A DNA stretch of 50,600 nucleotides from Kurthia senegalensis (GCF_000285595.1 NZ_HE611066.1:84694-135293); one strand, 5' to 3'; shown: positions 24,882 to 34,433, numbered from the stretch's first letter. Numbers and translations are program-made. Notes: generated by a model not told the origin, from the letters alone.

Positions 24882-26366
24882 TTACTTCACCCCTTTCAAT
24901 ACGAACTGACTGTAGAGTGTCGGGTCCATTAATAATTTGGCACCGTCTTGTACGTAAGGCCAAACGACGCTAGAGAAAATACCGTATGCAACGCAAAGAG
25001 CGACGAGTGTCACGGTAGGTACGAGCATTTTTACGTAGGTCGGTTTCGGTACGGTTTCAAATCGTCCTTCTTTGCTCCAAAAAGCGTATATGAAAATACG
25101 AATCATACTCCAAAGAACAATCAAACTTGAAAATAATACCCAAATGGAGCCGGCTATATGACCGGAAGCAAAGCCCCCTTTGACGATGAGCATTTTGCCG
25201 ATAAATCCACTAAATGGTGGAATGCCTGCTATACAAAGAATGGCGATGAAAAACGTCCATGCAAATGTCGGATAGCGTGTTAAAATCCCACCCATTTGAC
25301 GAAGTTGTTGCGTTCCTGTCACGTAAACGAGTAACCCCACTAATAAAAATAAAGCGGCTTTAATGAGCATGTCGTGCACCGTATAGTACAGCATCCCCGC
25401 AAAGCTTTCTTCATTAAACAAGCTTATGCTATAAATGAGTAACCCGACCGCAATGAAAATGTTGTAAATAATTATTTTCACGACGTTCCACGATGCGAGT
25501 GCGCCTATACAGCCGACGACCATCGTCGCTATACCGAGTATCATTAATAATGTGTGCGTAAATGTCGTATCGAGTGGAAATAGCAATGTGTACGTACGTA
25601 AAATGCTATAAACGCCGACTTTCGTTAACAATGCGCCAAACAAAGCCATAATCGGAATCGGTGGTGCGCTATATGCGCTCGGAAGCCAAAAGAAAAATGG
25701 AAACAATGCCGCTTTAAAAGCGAAGACAATGAACAATACGACCGATATGGCCGTAACGATTGCTGGTTGTTCAAGCTGCGTCACACGTACGCTAATGTCT
25801 GCCATATTCAACGTTCCGACGACTGCATACAACATGGCAACACCAATGACGAAAAGTGCAGAAGCAAATACGTTAATGAACATATATTTGAGTGATTCTT
25901 TTAATTGTTGTTTCGTTCCGCCAAGCACGCTTAATAAATAAGATGCCATTAAAAACACTTCAAAAAAGACGAAAAGGTTAAATAAATCACCTGTCGTAAA
26001 GGCTCCGTTCACACCGACGAGCATGAGCAATACGACCGCATAATAGTAATTCCCCTCACGCTCTCGGTCGATAGCCGTAAAGCTATACCAAATAATGAAC
26101 AACGTGACGAGCGAAGCGGCGGTGACGAATAAAGTCGATATGCTATCTGCCACCATCGTAATACCGAAAGGCGCTTGCCAACTGCCGAACGTCACGACTT
26201 GTGCCCCGTCCGTATGTACTTTTTGTAAAACGAAAACGCTCATACTTAACGTGCTCAAAATACCAATTGTCGCAACGATTTTTTGGTACACACGCTGCGT
26301 CGGTGCAAACATGAGTAAAATAGCGAAAAAGAGTGGAACGATGATTGGAAATACGGCACTATTCAT
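24882..26366 (-). CDS. mrpD: Na+/H+ antiporter subunit D
   Basis: MrpD, 494 residues, has about fourteen helices and is homologous to complex I antiporter-like subunits (NuoM/NuoN type). The helix with the conserved glutamate in FNLFVFFEVFLMASYLL and the lysine-bearing helix AFKAALFPFFFWLPSAYSAPP, both thought to conduct protons, are present. The preferred start is the ATG at 26366, 9 bases after AAAGGAGG; the in-frame ATG at 26375 directly abuts that site. The gene overlaps the end of mrpC. Confidence 0.93.
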   Translation of the reverse strand: MNSAVFPIIVPLFFAILLMFAPTQRVYQKIVATIGILSTLSMSVFVLQKVHTDGAQVVTFGSWQAPFGITMVADSISTLFVTAASLVTLFIIWYSFTAIDREREGNYYYAVVLLMLVGVNGAFTTGDLFNLFVFFEVFLMASYLLSVLGGTKQQLKESLKYMFINVFASALFVIGVAMLYAVVGTLNMADISVRVTQLEQPAIVTAISVVLFIVFAFKAALFPFFFWLPSAYSAPPIPIMALFGALLTKVGVYSILRTYTLLFPLDTTFTHTLLMILGIATMVVGCIGALASWNVVKIIIYNIFIAVGLLIYSISLFNEESFAGMLYYTVHDMLIKAALFLLVGLLVYVTGTQQLRQMGGILTRYPTFAWTFFIAILCIAGIPPFSGFIGKMLIVKGGFASGHIAGSIWVLFSSLIVLWSMIRIFIYAFWSKEGRFETVPKPTYVKMLVPTVTLVALCVAYGIFSSVVWPYVQDGAKLLMDPTLYSQFVLKGVK

Positions 26367-26706
26367 GGAATTCATCCTCCTTTAAATCGTCTATTTTATC
26401 TGTTTTCGCCGTTTGATACGTACGGTATCCAATGACGAGTAGTAAAGCGGTCACGCCGAAACTAATGACGATAGCGGTTAAAATAAGCGCTTGCGGTAAT
26501 GGATCTGCCATCATCGCATTCTTCACACCGTCTTGTAATACAGGCGGTTTCTCTCCACCGAGTCCCCCCATCGTTAAAATGAGTAAATGTGCTCCGTGAC
26601 TTAAAATCGCCGTTCCTAAAATAATGCGTAATACGTTGCGTGAAAGCATTAAATAAACCGCAGCAAAAAAGAGAAAACCGATAACTGCACACATGACAAA
26701 TTCCAT
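26359..26706 (-). CDS. mrpC: Na+/H+ antiporter subunit C
   Basis: MrpC, 115 residues, is the NuoK-like subunit, with three helices and the conserved glutamate-free ILSHGAHLLILTMGG segment and LPQALILTAIVISFGVTALLLV. The start shares one base with the mrpB stop (TAATG), with GGAGGA just ahead. It overlaps mrpD by 8 bases. Confidence 0.93.
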   Translation of the reverse strand: MEFVMCAVIGFLFFAAVYLMLSRNVLRIILGTAILSHGAHLLILTMGGLGGEKPPVLQDGVKNAMMADPLPQALILTAIVISFGVTALLLVIGYRTYQTAKTDKIDDLKEDEFHE

Positions 26707-27128
26707 TACTGATCTCCTCCTATACTTTCTATAATCATCATCGTCACACCGACGACAACGAGGTAAACACCCGTATCAAAGAGCATCGCCGTATGCAATT
26801 CACTATCTCCTAAAAGAGGCAGTTGAAAATGATTAAAATAATGTGTAAAAAAGGCATCACCCGCAACAAGTCCGATGCTTGCCGTACCGAGGGCGAATAA
26901 GAGTCCAATTGCAACGAGAATTGAGTAGTTGATTGGCAACATTTTTCGAACCGTTTCTAAATCAAACGTGACGTAAAGAAGTAATAAGCCACTCGCCATT
27001 AACAATCCTCCTACGAATCCCCCGCCCGGTGCAAAGTGACCCGCTAAGAAAATATGAATGGAGAAAAGAAAAATCATGAAAAACACTACGTACGTTAACG
27101 TATTTAATATGACGTTATTTTGATTCAT
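26706..27128 (-). CDS. mrpB: Na+/H+ antiporter subunit B
   Basis: MrpB, 140 residues, belongs to the MnhB domain family, with about four helices and the signature GHFAPGGGFVGGLLMASGLLLLY. The start is placed at 27128, where AAAGGAG is 9 bases upstream; longer frames reading back to 27188 run into mrpA and lack a site. It overlaps the mrpA end by 14 bases. Confidence 0.92.
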   Translation of the reverse strand: MNQNNVILNTLTYVVFFMIFLFSIHIFLAGHFAPGGGFVGGLLMASGLLLLYVTFDLETVRKMLPINYSILVAIGLLFALGTASIGLVAGDAFFTHYFNHFQLPLLGDSELHTAMLFDTGVYLVVVGVTMMIIESIGGDQ

Positions 27129-29484
27129 CTCGTGCATCTCCTTTCCGTTTTTTCGAGCGAAGTAAACCGAGGATTGCCAGTCCAGCAATCGCTAACACCG
27201 TAATTTCAAACAGCGTATCAAATCCTCGGTAATCGACTAAAATAACGTTGACGATGTTCCCGCCACCCGCTTCTTTTAACACCGTTTCTTTGTAGTATGA
27301 ACTAATTGTCGGCAATAACTTTTGTGAGTAAGCTGCCATCGCAAATAACATAACGGTCAGCCCGACACTCGCCGAAACGAGAAGGCGTAGCCATTTGCCT
27401 TTTTGCTTTTGCTCTTCTTTTATTTTCTTCGGTAAATTTCTAAATACGAGTAAAAACAACGCAACGGACACCGTTTCAATGACTAATTGTGTCAGTGCTA
27501 AATCGGGCGCTTGGAAGCGAACGAAGAACAGTGCAACACAATATCCGACGACGCCAAGCGCGATAATTGCCGTCATTCGTGTCGTCGCCTTCAAAACGAT
27601 AATCGTCCCCGCAACGAGCGTTACGACGAGTAGTCCATCGATGATATGAATCGTCGAAGCTCCTTCCCATGAAAAAGCGAATGCTCCTTTTTTCCACAAA
27701 ACGAACAGCAGTAACATACTGACCATTCCTAACATAAACGTAAAGTATTGACGGGATTTCCCTGTCATGACGTGACGACTCCATTTTGTGAACGATGCAT
27801 CGCCGATAGAGATCACTTGATTAAACAGCGTATTAAGCGTCCATTTTTCAGGCCATTTCTCGTACATTGGTTGCCATTTTTTAAGTGTTAAGACACCTAA
27901 AATACCGAGTACGATGACGCCGAGTGTCCATAAAAATTCAGCAGAAAAGCCATGCCATAAAGACACATGCACTCCGACGTCCGAAGCTGATTCGAACAAT
28001 GTCGGTTGAATTGAAACGACCGCTCGTTTAATGAGCAAATCGGCAACGACATTCGGACGGAAAACGATGATTAATCCGATTATTAGCAGTACGATAGGCG
28101 CTACTAATAAGCCAATAGGTGCTTCGTGTGGTCGTTTCGGCAACGTATGCCTTTTTCCTAAAAATGTTCCACAAACGAAATACAAACTATACATAAACGT
28201 GAAAATACTTGCGAGCCAAATAGCTGCAAAAACGAGCGTGCCAAGTGGCAATGCTTCTTTTGATTGCCACATCGTCATGAAAAATAGCTCTTTTGAAAGG
28301 AACCCATTGAATGGCGGTACGCCTGCCATCGACAACGTACCGAGCATCGTCACCGTAAAGCTAACCGGCATAACGGATAGCAGTCCTCCGAGCTTTCGAA
28401 TGTCGCGTGTCCCTGTTTCGTGGTCTATAATACCCGCCATCATAAACAGGGCTCCTTTAAACGTCGCGTGATTCACTAAATGGAACAAAGCAGCGAAAGC
28501 AGCAAATTGATAAAAAGTAGACGTGTCATTCGTATACGAAACGAGCGCTGCAACGCCGAGCATAGACATAATCATGCCGAGCTGGCTCACCGTTGAGAAA
28601 GCTAAAATGCCTTTTAAGTCTTTTTGCTTCACAGCAAAGAACGAACCCCAGCAAAGCGTCACAACCCCTACGATTGCAATGACATTGCCCCACACAGCAG
28701 TCGCCGCAAAAATCGGTGTGAAGCGTGCAACGACATAAATACCCGCTTTCACCATCGTCGCTGAATGCAAGTACGCACTGACCGGTGTCGGTGCTGCCAT
28801 CGCATCAGGCAACCATATGTAAAATGGAACTTGTGCCGATTTCGTAAAAGCACCGAGTAAAATGAGGACGAGTGCTACGTAGAAAAGGCTCGATTGTTCT
28901 ATTTGAGCAGCTTGTGCCGTCATTTCGCGAATGGACATCGTACCAGTCACATTGCTTAAAATTAAAAAGCCCCCGAGCATCATTAAGCCGCCAAAAATCG
29001 TAATCATTAACGATTTAAAAGCACCGTCTTTTGAAATACGATCTTCATAGTAATAGCCAATGAGTAGAAATGAAGCGAAAGACGTCACTTCCCAGAAAAC
29101 GTATAAACTAATGACCGAATCTGCTTGCACGACGCCAAGCATCCCTGTCATGAACATAAGTAAGTACATGTAAAATTGATGTAGGCGCTCTTTTTTATTC
29201 AAATAAAAAATCGAATAAAATAAAACGAAAATCCCGATACCGCTAATGAGTAATGAGAACAACAAACTGAGTCCATCGAGTTGCGAATCAAATTTTACTT
29301 GTAAAGCCGAAATCCAAGAAATCGACTCATACTGTGTTTCTTTTCCGATGAAGGAACTGTAATAAACGGTCAGTATGATAGGAATCGGGATCACGTAGTA
29401 CCCGAGATGTCCTTTGCCCCACTTTTTAATCAATGGGAGAAATAGTGCAAAAAGAAATGGAAGAAATAAAATAAACAATTGCAT
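27115..29484 (-). CDS. mrpA: Na+/H+ antiporter subunit A
   Basis: MrpA, 789 residues, is close to the usual 770-800. The N-terminal two thirds resemble NuoL: the helix with VSLYVFWEVTSFASFLLIGYYY, the lysine helix FTKSAQVPFYIWLPDAMAAPTPVSAYLHSATMVKAG, and His-containing HLVNHATFKGALFMMAG. The C-terminal part contains the MrpA-specific MbhD/MnhB-like helices (ALTQLVIETVSVALFLLVFR...DTLFEITVLAIAGLAILGLL). AAGGAGG is 7 bases before the ATG. It is the first gene of the mrpABCDEFG operon, all overlapping or abutting. The complex exports sodium in exchange for protons and supports alkali and salt tolerance. A terminator-like hairpin lies in its leader. Confidence 0.95.
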   Translation of the reverse strand: MQLFILFLPFLFALFLPLIKKWGKGHLGYYVIPIPIILTVYYSSFIGKETQYESISWISALQVKFDSQLDGLSLLFSLLISGIGIFVLFYSIFYLNKKERLHQFYMYLLMFMTGMLGVVQADSVISLYVFWEVTSFASFLLIGYYYEDRISKDGAFKSLMITIFGGLMMLGGFLILSNVTGTMSIREMTAQAAQIEQSSLFYVALVLILLGAFTKSAQVPFYIWLPDAMAAPTPVSAYLHSATMVKAGIYVVARFTPIFAATAVWGNVIAIVGVVTLCWGSFFAVKQKDLKGILAFSTVSQLGMIMSMLGVAALVSYTNDTSTFYQFAAFAALFHLVNHATFKGALFMMAGIIDHETGTRDIRKLGGLLSVMPVSFTVTMLGTLSMAGVPPFNGFLSKELFFMTMWQSKEALPLGTLVFAAIWLASIFTFMYSLYFVCGTFLGKRHTLPKRPHEAPIGLLVAPIVLLIIGLIIVFRPNVVADLLIKRAVVSIQPTLFESASDVGVHVSLWHGFSAEFLWTLGVIVLGILGVLTLKKWQPMYEKWPEKWTLNTLFNQVISIGDASFTKWSRHVMTGKSRQYFTFMLGMVSMLLLFVLWKKGAFAFSWEGASTIHIIDGLLVVTLVAGTIIVLKATTRMTAIIALGVVGYCVALFFVRFQAPDLALTQLVIETVSVALFLLVFRNLPKKIKEEQKQKGKWLRLLVSASVGLTVMLFAMAAYSQKLLPTISSYYKETVLKEAGGGNIVNVILVDYRGFDTLFEITVLAIAGLAILGLLRSKKRKGDARDESK

Positions 29485-29536
29485 ACCGATGCCTCCTTTT
29501 TAATCGAATACCCTCTTTAATGGGAAATACGCAAAA

Positions 29537-29584
29537 AGGAGCCTGTCACAAATGGGCATAAAAATCCCTTTGTGACAGGCTCCT
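29537..29584 (-). terminator. Terminator-like hairpin in the mrpA leader
   Basis: A stem of 16 perfect pairs (AGGAGCCTGTCACAAA and its complement) extended by GGG/CCC is followed on the minus strand by TTTTTGCG. It lies 53 bases before the mrpA start. Because the gene behind it on the far side is divergent, it has no upstream gene to terminate, which points to attenuation, insulation or an operator role. Confidence 0.6.
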
Positions 29585-29608
29585 CCAAATCAACGCATAT
29601 GTAATTAA

Positions 29609-29643
29609 TTTATACTGTATCACATATGTCGAACTAATTTCAA
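29609..29643 (-). promoter_or_regulatory. Candidate promoter of the mrp operon
   Basis: On the minus strand TTGAAA (29638-29643) and TACAGT (29614-29619) have an 18-base spacer; TATAAA at 29609-29614 is an alternative -10. Either would start transcription upstream of the leader hairpin. Confidence 0.4.
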
Positions 29644-29735
29644 ATGAAATTGTAAAATGACTTTTACATAGTTTTTTCTCGCTTTGTAAAACTTTTCTAT
29701 TTTATAATGAACAAAAAACAAGGTGGTGACGGTGT

Positions 29736-31289
29736 ATGGAAACAGCTCAACTCGTAAAAAAAGTCGAACAACAACTCCGACTCGCATCCAGGCAAGTCGT
29801 CGAACTTCGACACGTACAAGATGCGTATCAGCTCATTGTCGACCGGTGCCGAGAACAATTGCCGATTGATTTTGCGATGATCGTTTTATCAGATGGCGGA
29901 CAGTACGACGTGAAAGCTCATAGCGGTGAGGCAGCTGATTTATTAGCACATTTTCCGATGCCTCTCGCAAGCTGTTCAAAAGTATATACGGAAAAAATCG
30001 TGACGCACTTAGACGACGAACAACTTTGTACGTTTGCAACGTATGTGAAAAATACAGCATTCGCTACGTGGTTTACCGTACCACTTCACTTTAGCGCGGA
30101 ACAATTCGGCTTTTGCCTCATTGGCTATTACAAAGCAATTGAACTCATCCCAGATATGGGCATCGTCTTTAATGAATTCGGCAAAGATTTAGAAGTATCG
30201 ATGCTCTATCATCAAGAAAAAAATGAAAAAGAGCAACTCGAACAATTACTTCAATTACAACAACAACTACTCGCTGAATCGATGTTAACGAATGATTTTT
30301 TAGGTATCGCGAAAAAAGTAAGTGCTATTTTTCAAACGTCCGTCATTATTTTAGATCAATTTTATAAACCTTTGACGTCCGTCATACTCCGTGAAGACGA
30401 GGGAGTTTCACTTGATTTTTCCACGAAAGCGGCTCAAAAAAACATTTGGGACGTTCGTGTAGGACTAGATGTCTATGGCTATATTGCGTTTATTCATCAA
30501 CCACAAACGTCGCATTTTACGACGATTGCGATTGAAGTGATTAAAAACATCGTATCGATTCAATTTATGAAACAAAAAATGGCTTTTGACGTACAACAAA
30601 AAGAAAAAACACAATTTTTTGAGCAGTTATTTTTACCGAAACAAAACGTACAACAACTACAAGCGCGTGCCAATTTACTACACGTCTCACTCGACATGCC
30701 ACATCGTCTCGCAATCCTATCGTATGAAGCGTCTGATCGACAACTACTCAAACAGCTCAAACCGTTTGAACACGACGTTCTCTTTGCTACAGTCGAGCAG
30801 CATCTTTGTCTTTTATGTCCCGCTTCGTATTCGTTCGAACCGCTATTCAATGTCGCGACGTCATACGGGGCGAAGACGTGTTTCGTAAGTCAACCTATTC
30901 AGGACGTTGACAGTTACCACACGCATTATATTTTATTAAAATCCGCTCTCCATACAGCGGAAAAAGGCTTACATTTTTATGACGTGCAGCGCATCGAACC
31001 ACTATTATTTGAAATTCAAAATGAGGCGCTGATTGACGCTTATTTAACGAATACAATTGGACCGTTACTCGCACAAAATAATGCTTTATTTCATACACTC
31101 GATACGTATTTACGTCATAATGGCAACGCTTCGGAAACGGCGAATGCCCTCTTTATTCATCGAAGTACGTTGCTTTATCGCCTAGAGAAAATCGAGCAGT
31201 TGCTACACGTCCAATTGAATCAAGCTGAAACGCGCTTTTCTTTATTTTTCGCTATTAAATTGTTCCACTTCCACAATTCGTCTAAATAA
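29736..31289 (+). CDS. PucR/CdaR-type transcriptional regulator
   Basis: This 517-residue regulator has an N-terminal GAF-like sensor part (about residues 20-165, CREQLPIDFAMIVLSDGGQYDVKAHSG), a middle region of the PucR type (about 200-420), and a C-terminal PucR helix-turn-helix. The HTH reads LDTYLRHNGNASETANALFIHRSTLLYRLEKIEQLL, near residues 445-485. AGGTGGTG precedes the ATG. It is divergent from the mrp operon and immediately upstream of a nitronate monooxygenase gene on the same strand, 88 bases apart, so that gene is its most likely target. PucR-family proteins activate purine or other nitrogen catabolic genes; the effector here is unknown. Confidence 0.8.
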   Translation: METAQLVKKVEQQLRLASRQVVELRHVQDAYQLIVDRCREQLPIDFAMIVLSDGGQYDVKAHSGEAADLLAHFPMPLASCSKVYTEKIVTHLDDEQLCTFATYVKNTAFATWFTVPLHFSAEQFGFCLIGYYKAIELIPDMGIVFNEFGKDLEVSMLYHQEKNEKEQLEQLLQLQQQLLAESMLTNDFLGIAKKVSAIFQTSVIILDQFYKPLTSVILREDEGVSLDFSTKAAQKNIWDVRVGLDVYGYIAFIHQPQTSHFTTIAIEVIKNIVSIQFMKQKMAFDVQQKEKTQFFEQLFLPKQNVQQLQARANLLHVSLDMPHRLAILSYEASDRQLLKQLKPFEHDVLFATVEQHLCLLCPASYSFEPLFNVATSYGAKTCFVSQPIQDVDSYHTHYILLKSALHTAEKGLHFYDVQRIEPLLFEIQNEALIDAYLTNTIGPLLAQNNALFHTLDTYLRHNGNASETANALFIHRSTLLYRLEKIEQLLHVQLNQAETRFSLFFAIKLFHFHNSSK

Positions 31290-31377
31290 TTTGTAAAAAT
31301 TCCTACAGTTTGTCTATAGGTTTAGATGAATGCATCGTTTATAGTCAATAAAACGATTAATTTAGGAGGTTTTTTCC

Positions 31378-32343
31378 ATGCATACGATTCAACATTTACG
31401 TTTACCAGTCATCGCTTCACCGATGTTCATTATTAGTACACCTAAGCTCGTGATTGAACAATGTAAAGCCGGCATCGTCGGTTCTATGCCCGCGTTAAAT
31501 GCACGTCCGAAAGAGTTGTTGGAACAATGGCTTATTGAAATTACAGAAGAATTAGCCGCATACAATGCACAAAATCCAGAACGCCCGGCGGCTCCGTTTG
31601 CAATTAATCAAATCGTCCATCCAACGAATGACCGTCTCGAACACGATATGGCACTTTGCGTGAAATACAAAGTACCGATTATTATTACGTCGCTTGGCGC
31701 AAGAGAAGAAGTGTTTGAAGCGGCACATAGTTATGGCGGCATCGTCTTACACGACGTCATTAATAACTTTTTTGCGAAAAAAGCCATTTCAAAAGGCGCG
31801 GACGGTTTAATCGCCGTTGCAGCTGGTGCCGGTGGTCATGCAGGTACACTTAGCCCATTCGCTCTCGTTCAAGAAATTAGAGAATGGTTTGACGGTCCAC
31901 TCGCACTTTCTGGCTCGATTGCGACTGGTTCATCTATTTTAGCGGCACAAGCGATGGGTGCAGACTTTGCCTACATCGGCTCTCCGTTTATTGCGACGGA
32001 AGAAGCGAATGCGGTAGACGGCTACAAAGATATGATCGTCTCAAGCAGTGCAGATGATATCGTCTACAGCAACTTATTCACCGGCATTCACGGAAACTAT
32101 TTAAAACCGTCGATTGAACAAGCTGGCTTAGATCCACAAAACTTAGCACAAAGTGACCCATCTCAAATGTCCTTTAGCGAAAGTGGTGCGAAAGCTTGGA
32201 AAGATATTTGGGGGAGCGGACAAGGCATCGGTGCTATTAAACAAGTACAACCGACGAAAGATTTCGTTGCCGACTTAGCACAGCAATACGAAGCAGCAAA
32301 ACAAAACTTACGCGTAAAATTAGACGGAATTCCTTCCATCTAA
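31378..32343 (+). CDS. Nitronate monooxygenase (2-nitropropane dioxygenase family)
   Basis: This 321-residue FMN-dependent TIM-barrel enzyme oxidises alkyl nitronates such as propionate-3-nitronate to carbonyl compounds and nitrite. Visible motifs are the opening LRLPVIASPMFIIS, the FMN-phosphate region ADGLIAVAAGAGGHAG with the likely catalytic His near residue 157, and GPLALSGSIATGSSILAAQAMGADFAYIGSPFIAT. AGGAGG is well placed before the ATG. The gene follows the PucR-type regulator and ends at a symmetric terminator. Detoxification or nitrogen salvage from nitro compounds is the family role. Confidence 0.9.
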   Translation: MHTIQHLRLPVIASPMFIISTPKLVIEQCKAGIVGSMPALNARPKELLEQWLIEITEELAAYNAQNPERPAAPFAINQIVHPTNDRLEHDMALCVKYKVPIIITSLGAREEVFEAAHSYGGIVLHDVINNFFAKKAISKGADGLIAVAAGAGGHAGTLSPFALVQEIREWFDGPLALSGSIATGSSILAAQAMGADFAYIGSPFIATEEANAVDGYKDMIVSSSADDIVYSNLFTGIHGNYLKPSIEQAGLDPQNLAQSDPSQMSFSESGAKAWKDIWGSGQGIGAIKQVQPTKDFVADLAQQYEAAKQNLRVKLDGIPSI

Positions 32344-32351
32344 TCACATAC

Positions 32352-32387
32352 AAAAGAGGACGTCGTTACGTAACGACGTCCTCTTTT
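32352..32387. terminator. Perfect 36-base palindromic terminator
   Basis: Bases 32352-32387 are an uninterrupted perfect palindrome centred at 32369/32370, with A4 at one end and T4 at the other. It separates the convergent nitronate monooxygenase and alcohol dehydrogenase genes and can serve both. Confidence 0.85.
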
Positions 32388-32411
32388 ATGTTTATTCACA
32401 ATCCATCAAGC

Positions 32412-33614
32412 TTAGTCGGCTTTCACCATTTGATAAATGTAATGCATTTCAGATGCATTCATAATTTTAGGAACCGGATACAATGGATTCGCTTCTTTTA
32501 ATGCCCTTTTCACCATTTCCGGAATATCACGGTTGACGATGCCTTCTAATTTCGTCGGAATCGCCATTTGCTCGTTCATTTGGCGAATCGCCGCAATAAA
32601 TGCCTCGGCTTTTTGTTTGTTCGACTGTGAGCCTTCTGTTAAATGAACGAGGTCTGCTAATTCCGCAAGAGATTCGTATACTGTTTCTCCGTAAAAGTCT
32701 AATACATACGGGAGTAACACCGCATTCGCCAGTCCGTGTGGTACTTGATAAAACCCACCTAACGTATGGGCGATAGCATGAACATTTCCGACAAAGGCAC
32801 GTGTAAAAGCAAACCCTGCAAGGTACGAAGCTTCTTGCATATTTGCACGTGCTTCTACGTTCGTCGGATTCGTATACGCCTCGTACAAATCGTTAAAAAT
32901 GATTTTCACGGCTTTTCTACTCGCTTCAATCGTTTCTTTCGTATTACTTTTTCCGATATACGCTTCGACAGCGTGTGTTAAAGCATCCATTCCCGTCGTT
33001 GCCGTTACGAACGGCGGTAATTTCACCGTTAACATCGGATCTAATACGGCTACGTGTGGAATGAGCACCGGGTCCATCAACGCATATTTTTCATGCGTTT
33101 CACTATTCGTCACGACAGCAGCTACCGTCGCTTCACTCCCCGTGCCGGCCGTTGTTGGAATCGCATAAAATGGGGGCATTTCTTTTCTAATTTTCATGAC
33201 ACCTTTTAGCTGTGGAATTGTCTTGCCTGGCTTCGCAACGAGTGCTGCTACCCCTTTTGCACAGTCCATCGGTGACCCACCGCCGAAAGCAATAATGCCT
33301 TGACATTGATGCCCGTCATATAACGCTTTTGCTTCTTCAATATTCGTAATCGTCGGATTCGGAACCGTTTGGTCGTATACGACGACACGTAAATCTGCCG
33401 CTTCACATTTCTCAACGAAAGGTTGTATGTATCCAAATGATACGAGCCCTGGATCGGTTACTAACAACACCGTTTCAAGTCCATCTTTTTTAATGCGTGC
33501 TGGCAATAAATCTAAACAATTGGCCCCTTCAATTCGTTCAGGTTGTCGATACGGCATCACTTTGGATACGAGATAAAAGCTTTTCTGGAATGCACGGCAA
33601 TACAATTTATTCAT
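32412..33614 (-). CDS. Iron-containing alcohol dehydrogenase
   Basis: This 400-residue group III alcohol dehydrogenase has NAD-binding elements FGGGSPMDCAKG near residue 105 and TTAGTGSEAT near 148. Metal ligands come from the block TGMDALTHAVEAYIG and the later histidines in GNVHAIAHTLGGFYQVPHGLAN. The start at 33614 follows GGGGGGAG; a start at 33635 has no site. It should interconvert an alcohol and an aldehyde with NAD(H) in the cytoplasm; the substrate cannot be read from sequence. It is transcribed alone and divergent from a GDSL esterase gene. Confidence 0.92.
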   Translation of the reverse strand: MNKLYCRAFQKSFYLVSKVMPYRQPERIEGANCLDLLPARIKKDGLETVLLVTDPGLVSFGYIQPFVEKCEAADLRVVVYDQTVPNPTITNIEEAKALYDGHQCQGIIAFGGGSPMDCAKGVAALVAKPGKTIPQLKGVMKIRKEMPPFYAIPTTAGTGSEATVAAVVTNSETHEKYALMDPVLIPHVAVLDPMLTVKLPPFVTATTGMDALTHAVEAYIGKSNTKETIEASRKAVKIIFNDLYEAYTNPTNVEARANMQEASYLAGFAFTRAFVGNVHAIAHTLGGFYQVPHGLANAVLLPYVLDFYGETVYESLAELADLVHLTEGSQSNKQKAEAFIAAIRQMNEQMAIPTKLEGIVNRDIPEMVKRALKEANPLYPVPKIMNASEMHYIYQMVKAD

Positions 33615-33773
33615 TTCTTCTCCCCCCATCTTCATATTTTCTATTTTATAACATTTTTACTTTTAAATACAAAAAAACAGCGAATTTATTATGTGACATT
33701 TGTAAATAGGCATGTTTTTATTTTATCGATATACTATGAATACTTAATACACGATAGAAAGCTGGTTCCATCA

Positions 33774-34433
33774 ATGAAAATTTTATGCTTCGGAGATAGT
33801 ATTACAAGAGGTGTAACGCTACAAGGTAACCGTCTACGCATCGTCAAACAAACGTATCCAAAACATTTACAAGCAGCTCGACCAAACGATGAAATTGTCA
33901 ATAAAGGTGTATTCAACGATAATTCCTCTTCTTTATTACAACGCTTTGACAAAGACGTTGTCGCAGAACATCCAGACGTAACACTACTTGAAATTGGTGG
34001 AAACGATTGTGTGTTCAATTGGCAAGAAGTCGCCAATGCCCCCGACGATGTGCATCAACCGACCGTTCGTATGCAAGATTTCAAACAAAACATTCGCACA
34101 CTTTACGACCGCCTAACGAACATAGGCTCTAAACTTGTGCTCGTTACCCCACCGCCCCTAGATCCCGTTAAATATTATGAGTATTTAGAAAATCTATTTG
34201 ATCAATCGATTAGTAAATGGATTTGCAAAGTAGGTGGCATTGATTTTTGGCATAAACAATACAACGATGCCATCGTACAATTAAGTGAAGAACTTCATCT
34301 CTTACTCATTGACGTGCGCAAAGCATTTATCGAAACAGATCATTTCCAAGACTTCATGAGTAATGATGGCATTCATCCGAATGAAGAAGGCTATGTACTG
34401 ATGGCTCAAACGATTGAACAAACGATTAAATAG
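33774..34433 (+). CDS. SGNH/GDSL hydrolase
   Basis: This 219-residue cytoplasmic-type esterase shows the family blocks: FGDSITRG with Ser9 as nucleophile, the glycine block NKGVFNDNSS, the GGNDC block with the oxyanion Asn, and DGIHPN near residue 205 with the catalytic Asp and His. The start at 33774 is chosen because the protein then begins at the first strand (MKILCFGDS). The ribosome site there is weak (GAAAG), and an open frame continues upstream into the divergent gene. Substrate probably a small acyl ester. Confidence 0.85.
   Translation: MKILCFGDSITRGVTLQGNRLRIVKQTYPKHLQAARPNDEIVNKGVFNDNSSSLLQRFDKDVVAEHPDVTLLEIGGNDCVFNWQEVANAPDDVHQPTVRMQDFKQNIRTLYDRLTNIGSKLVLVTPPPLDPVKYYEYLENLFDQSISKWICKVGGIDFWHKQYNDAIVQLSEELHLLLIDVRKAFIETDHFQDFMSNDGIHPNEEGYVLMAQTIEQTIK

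Noticed and set aside
27395-28738. Several long open frames on the plus strand opposite mrpA
   Set aside because: They mirror the codon pattern of mrpA on the other strand, have no ribosome sites and lie wholly within a conserved gene.
29485-29600. Sodium or other riboswitch upstream of mrpA
   Set aside because: Apart from the single hairpin the leader is only about 20-50 bases and shows no conserved aptamer sequence I know.
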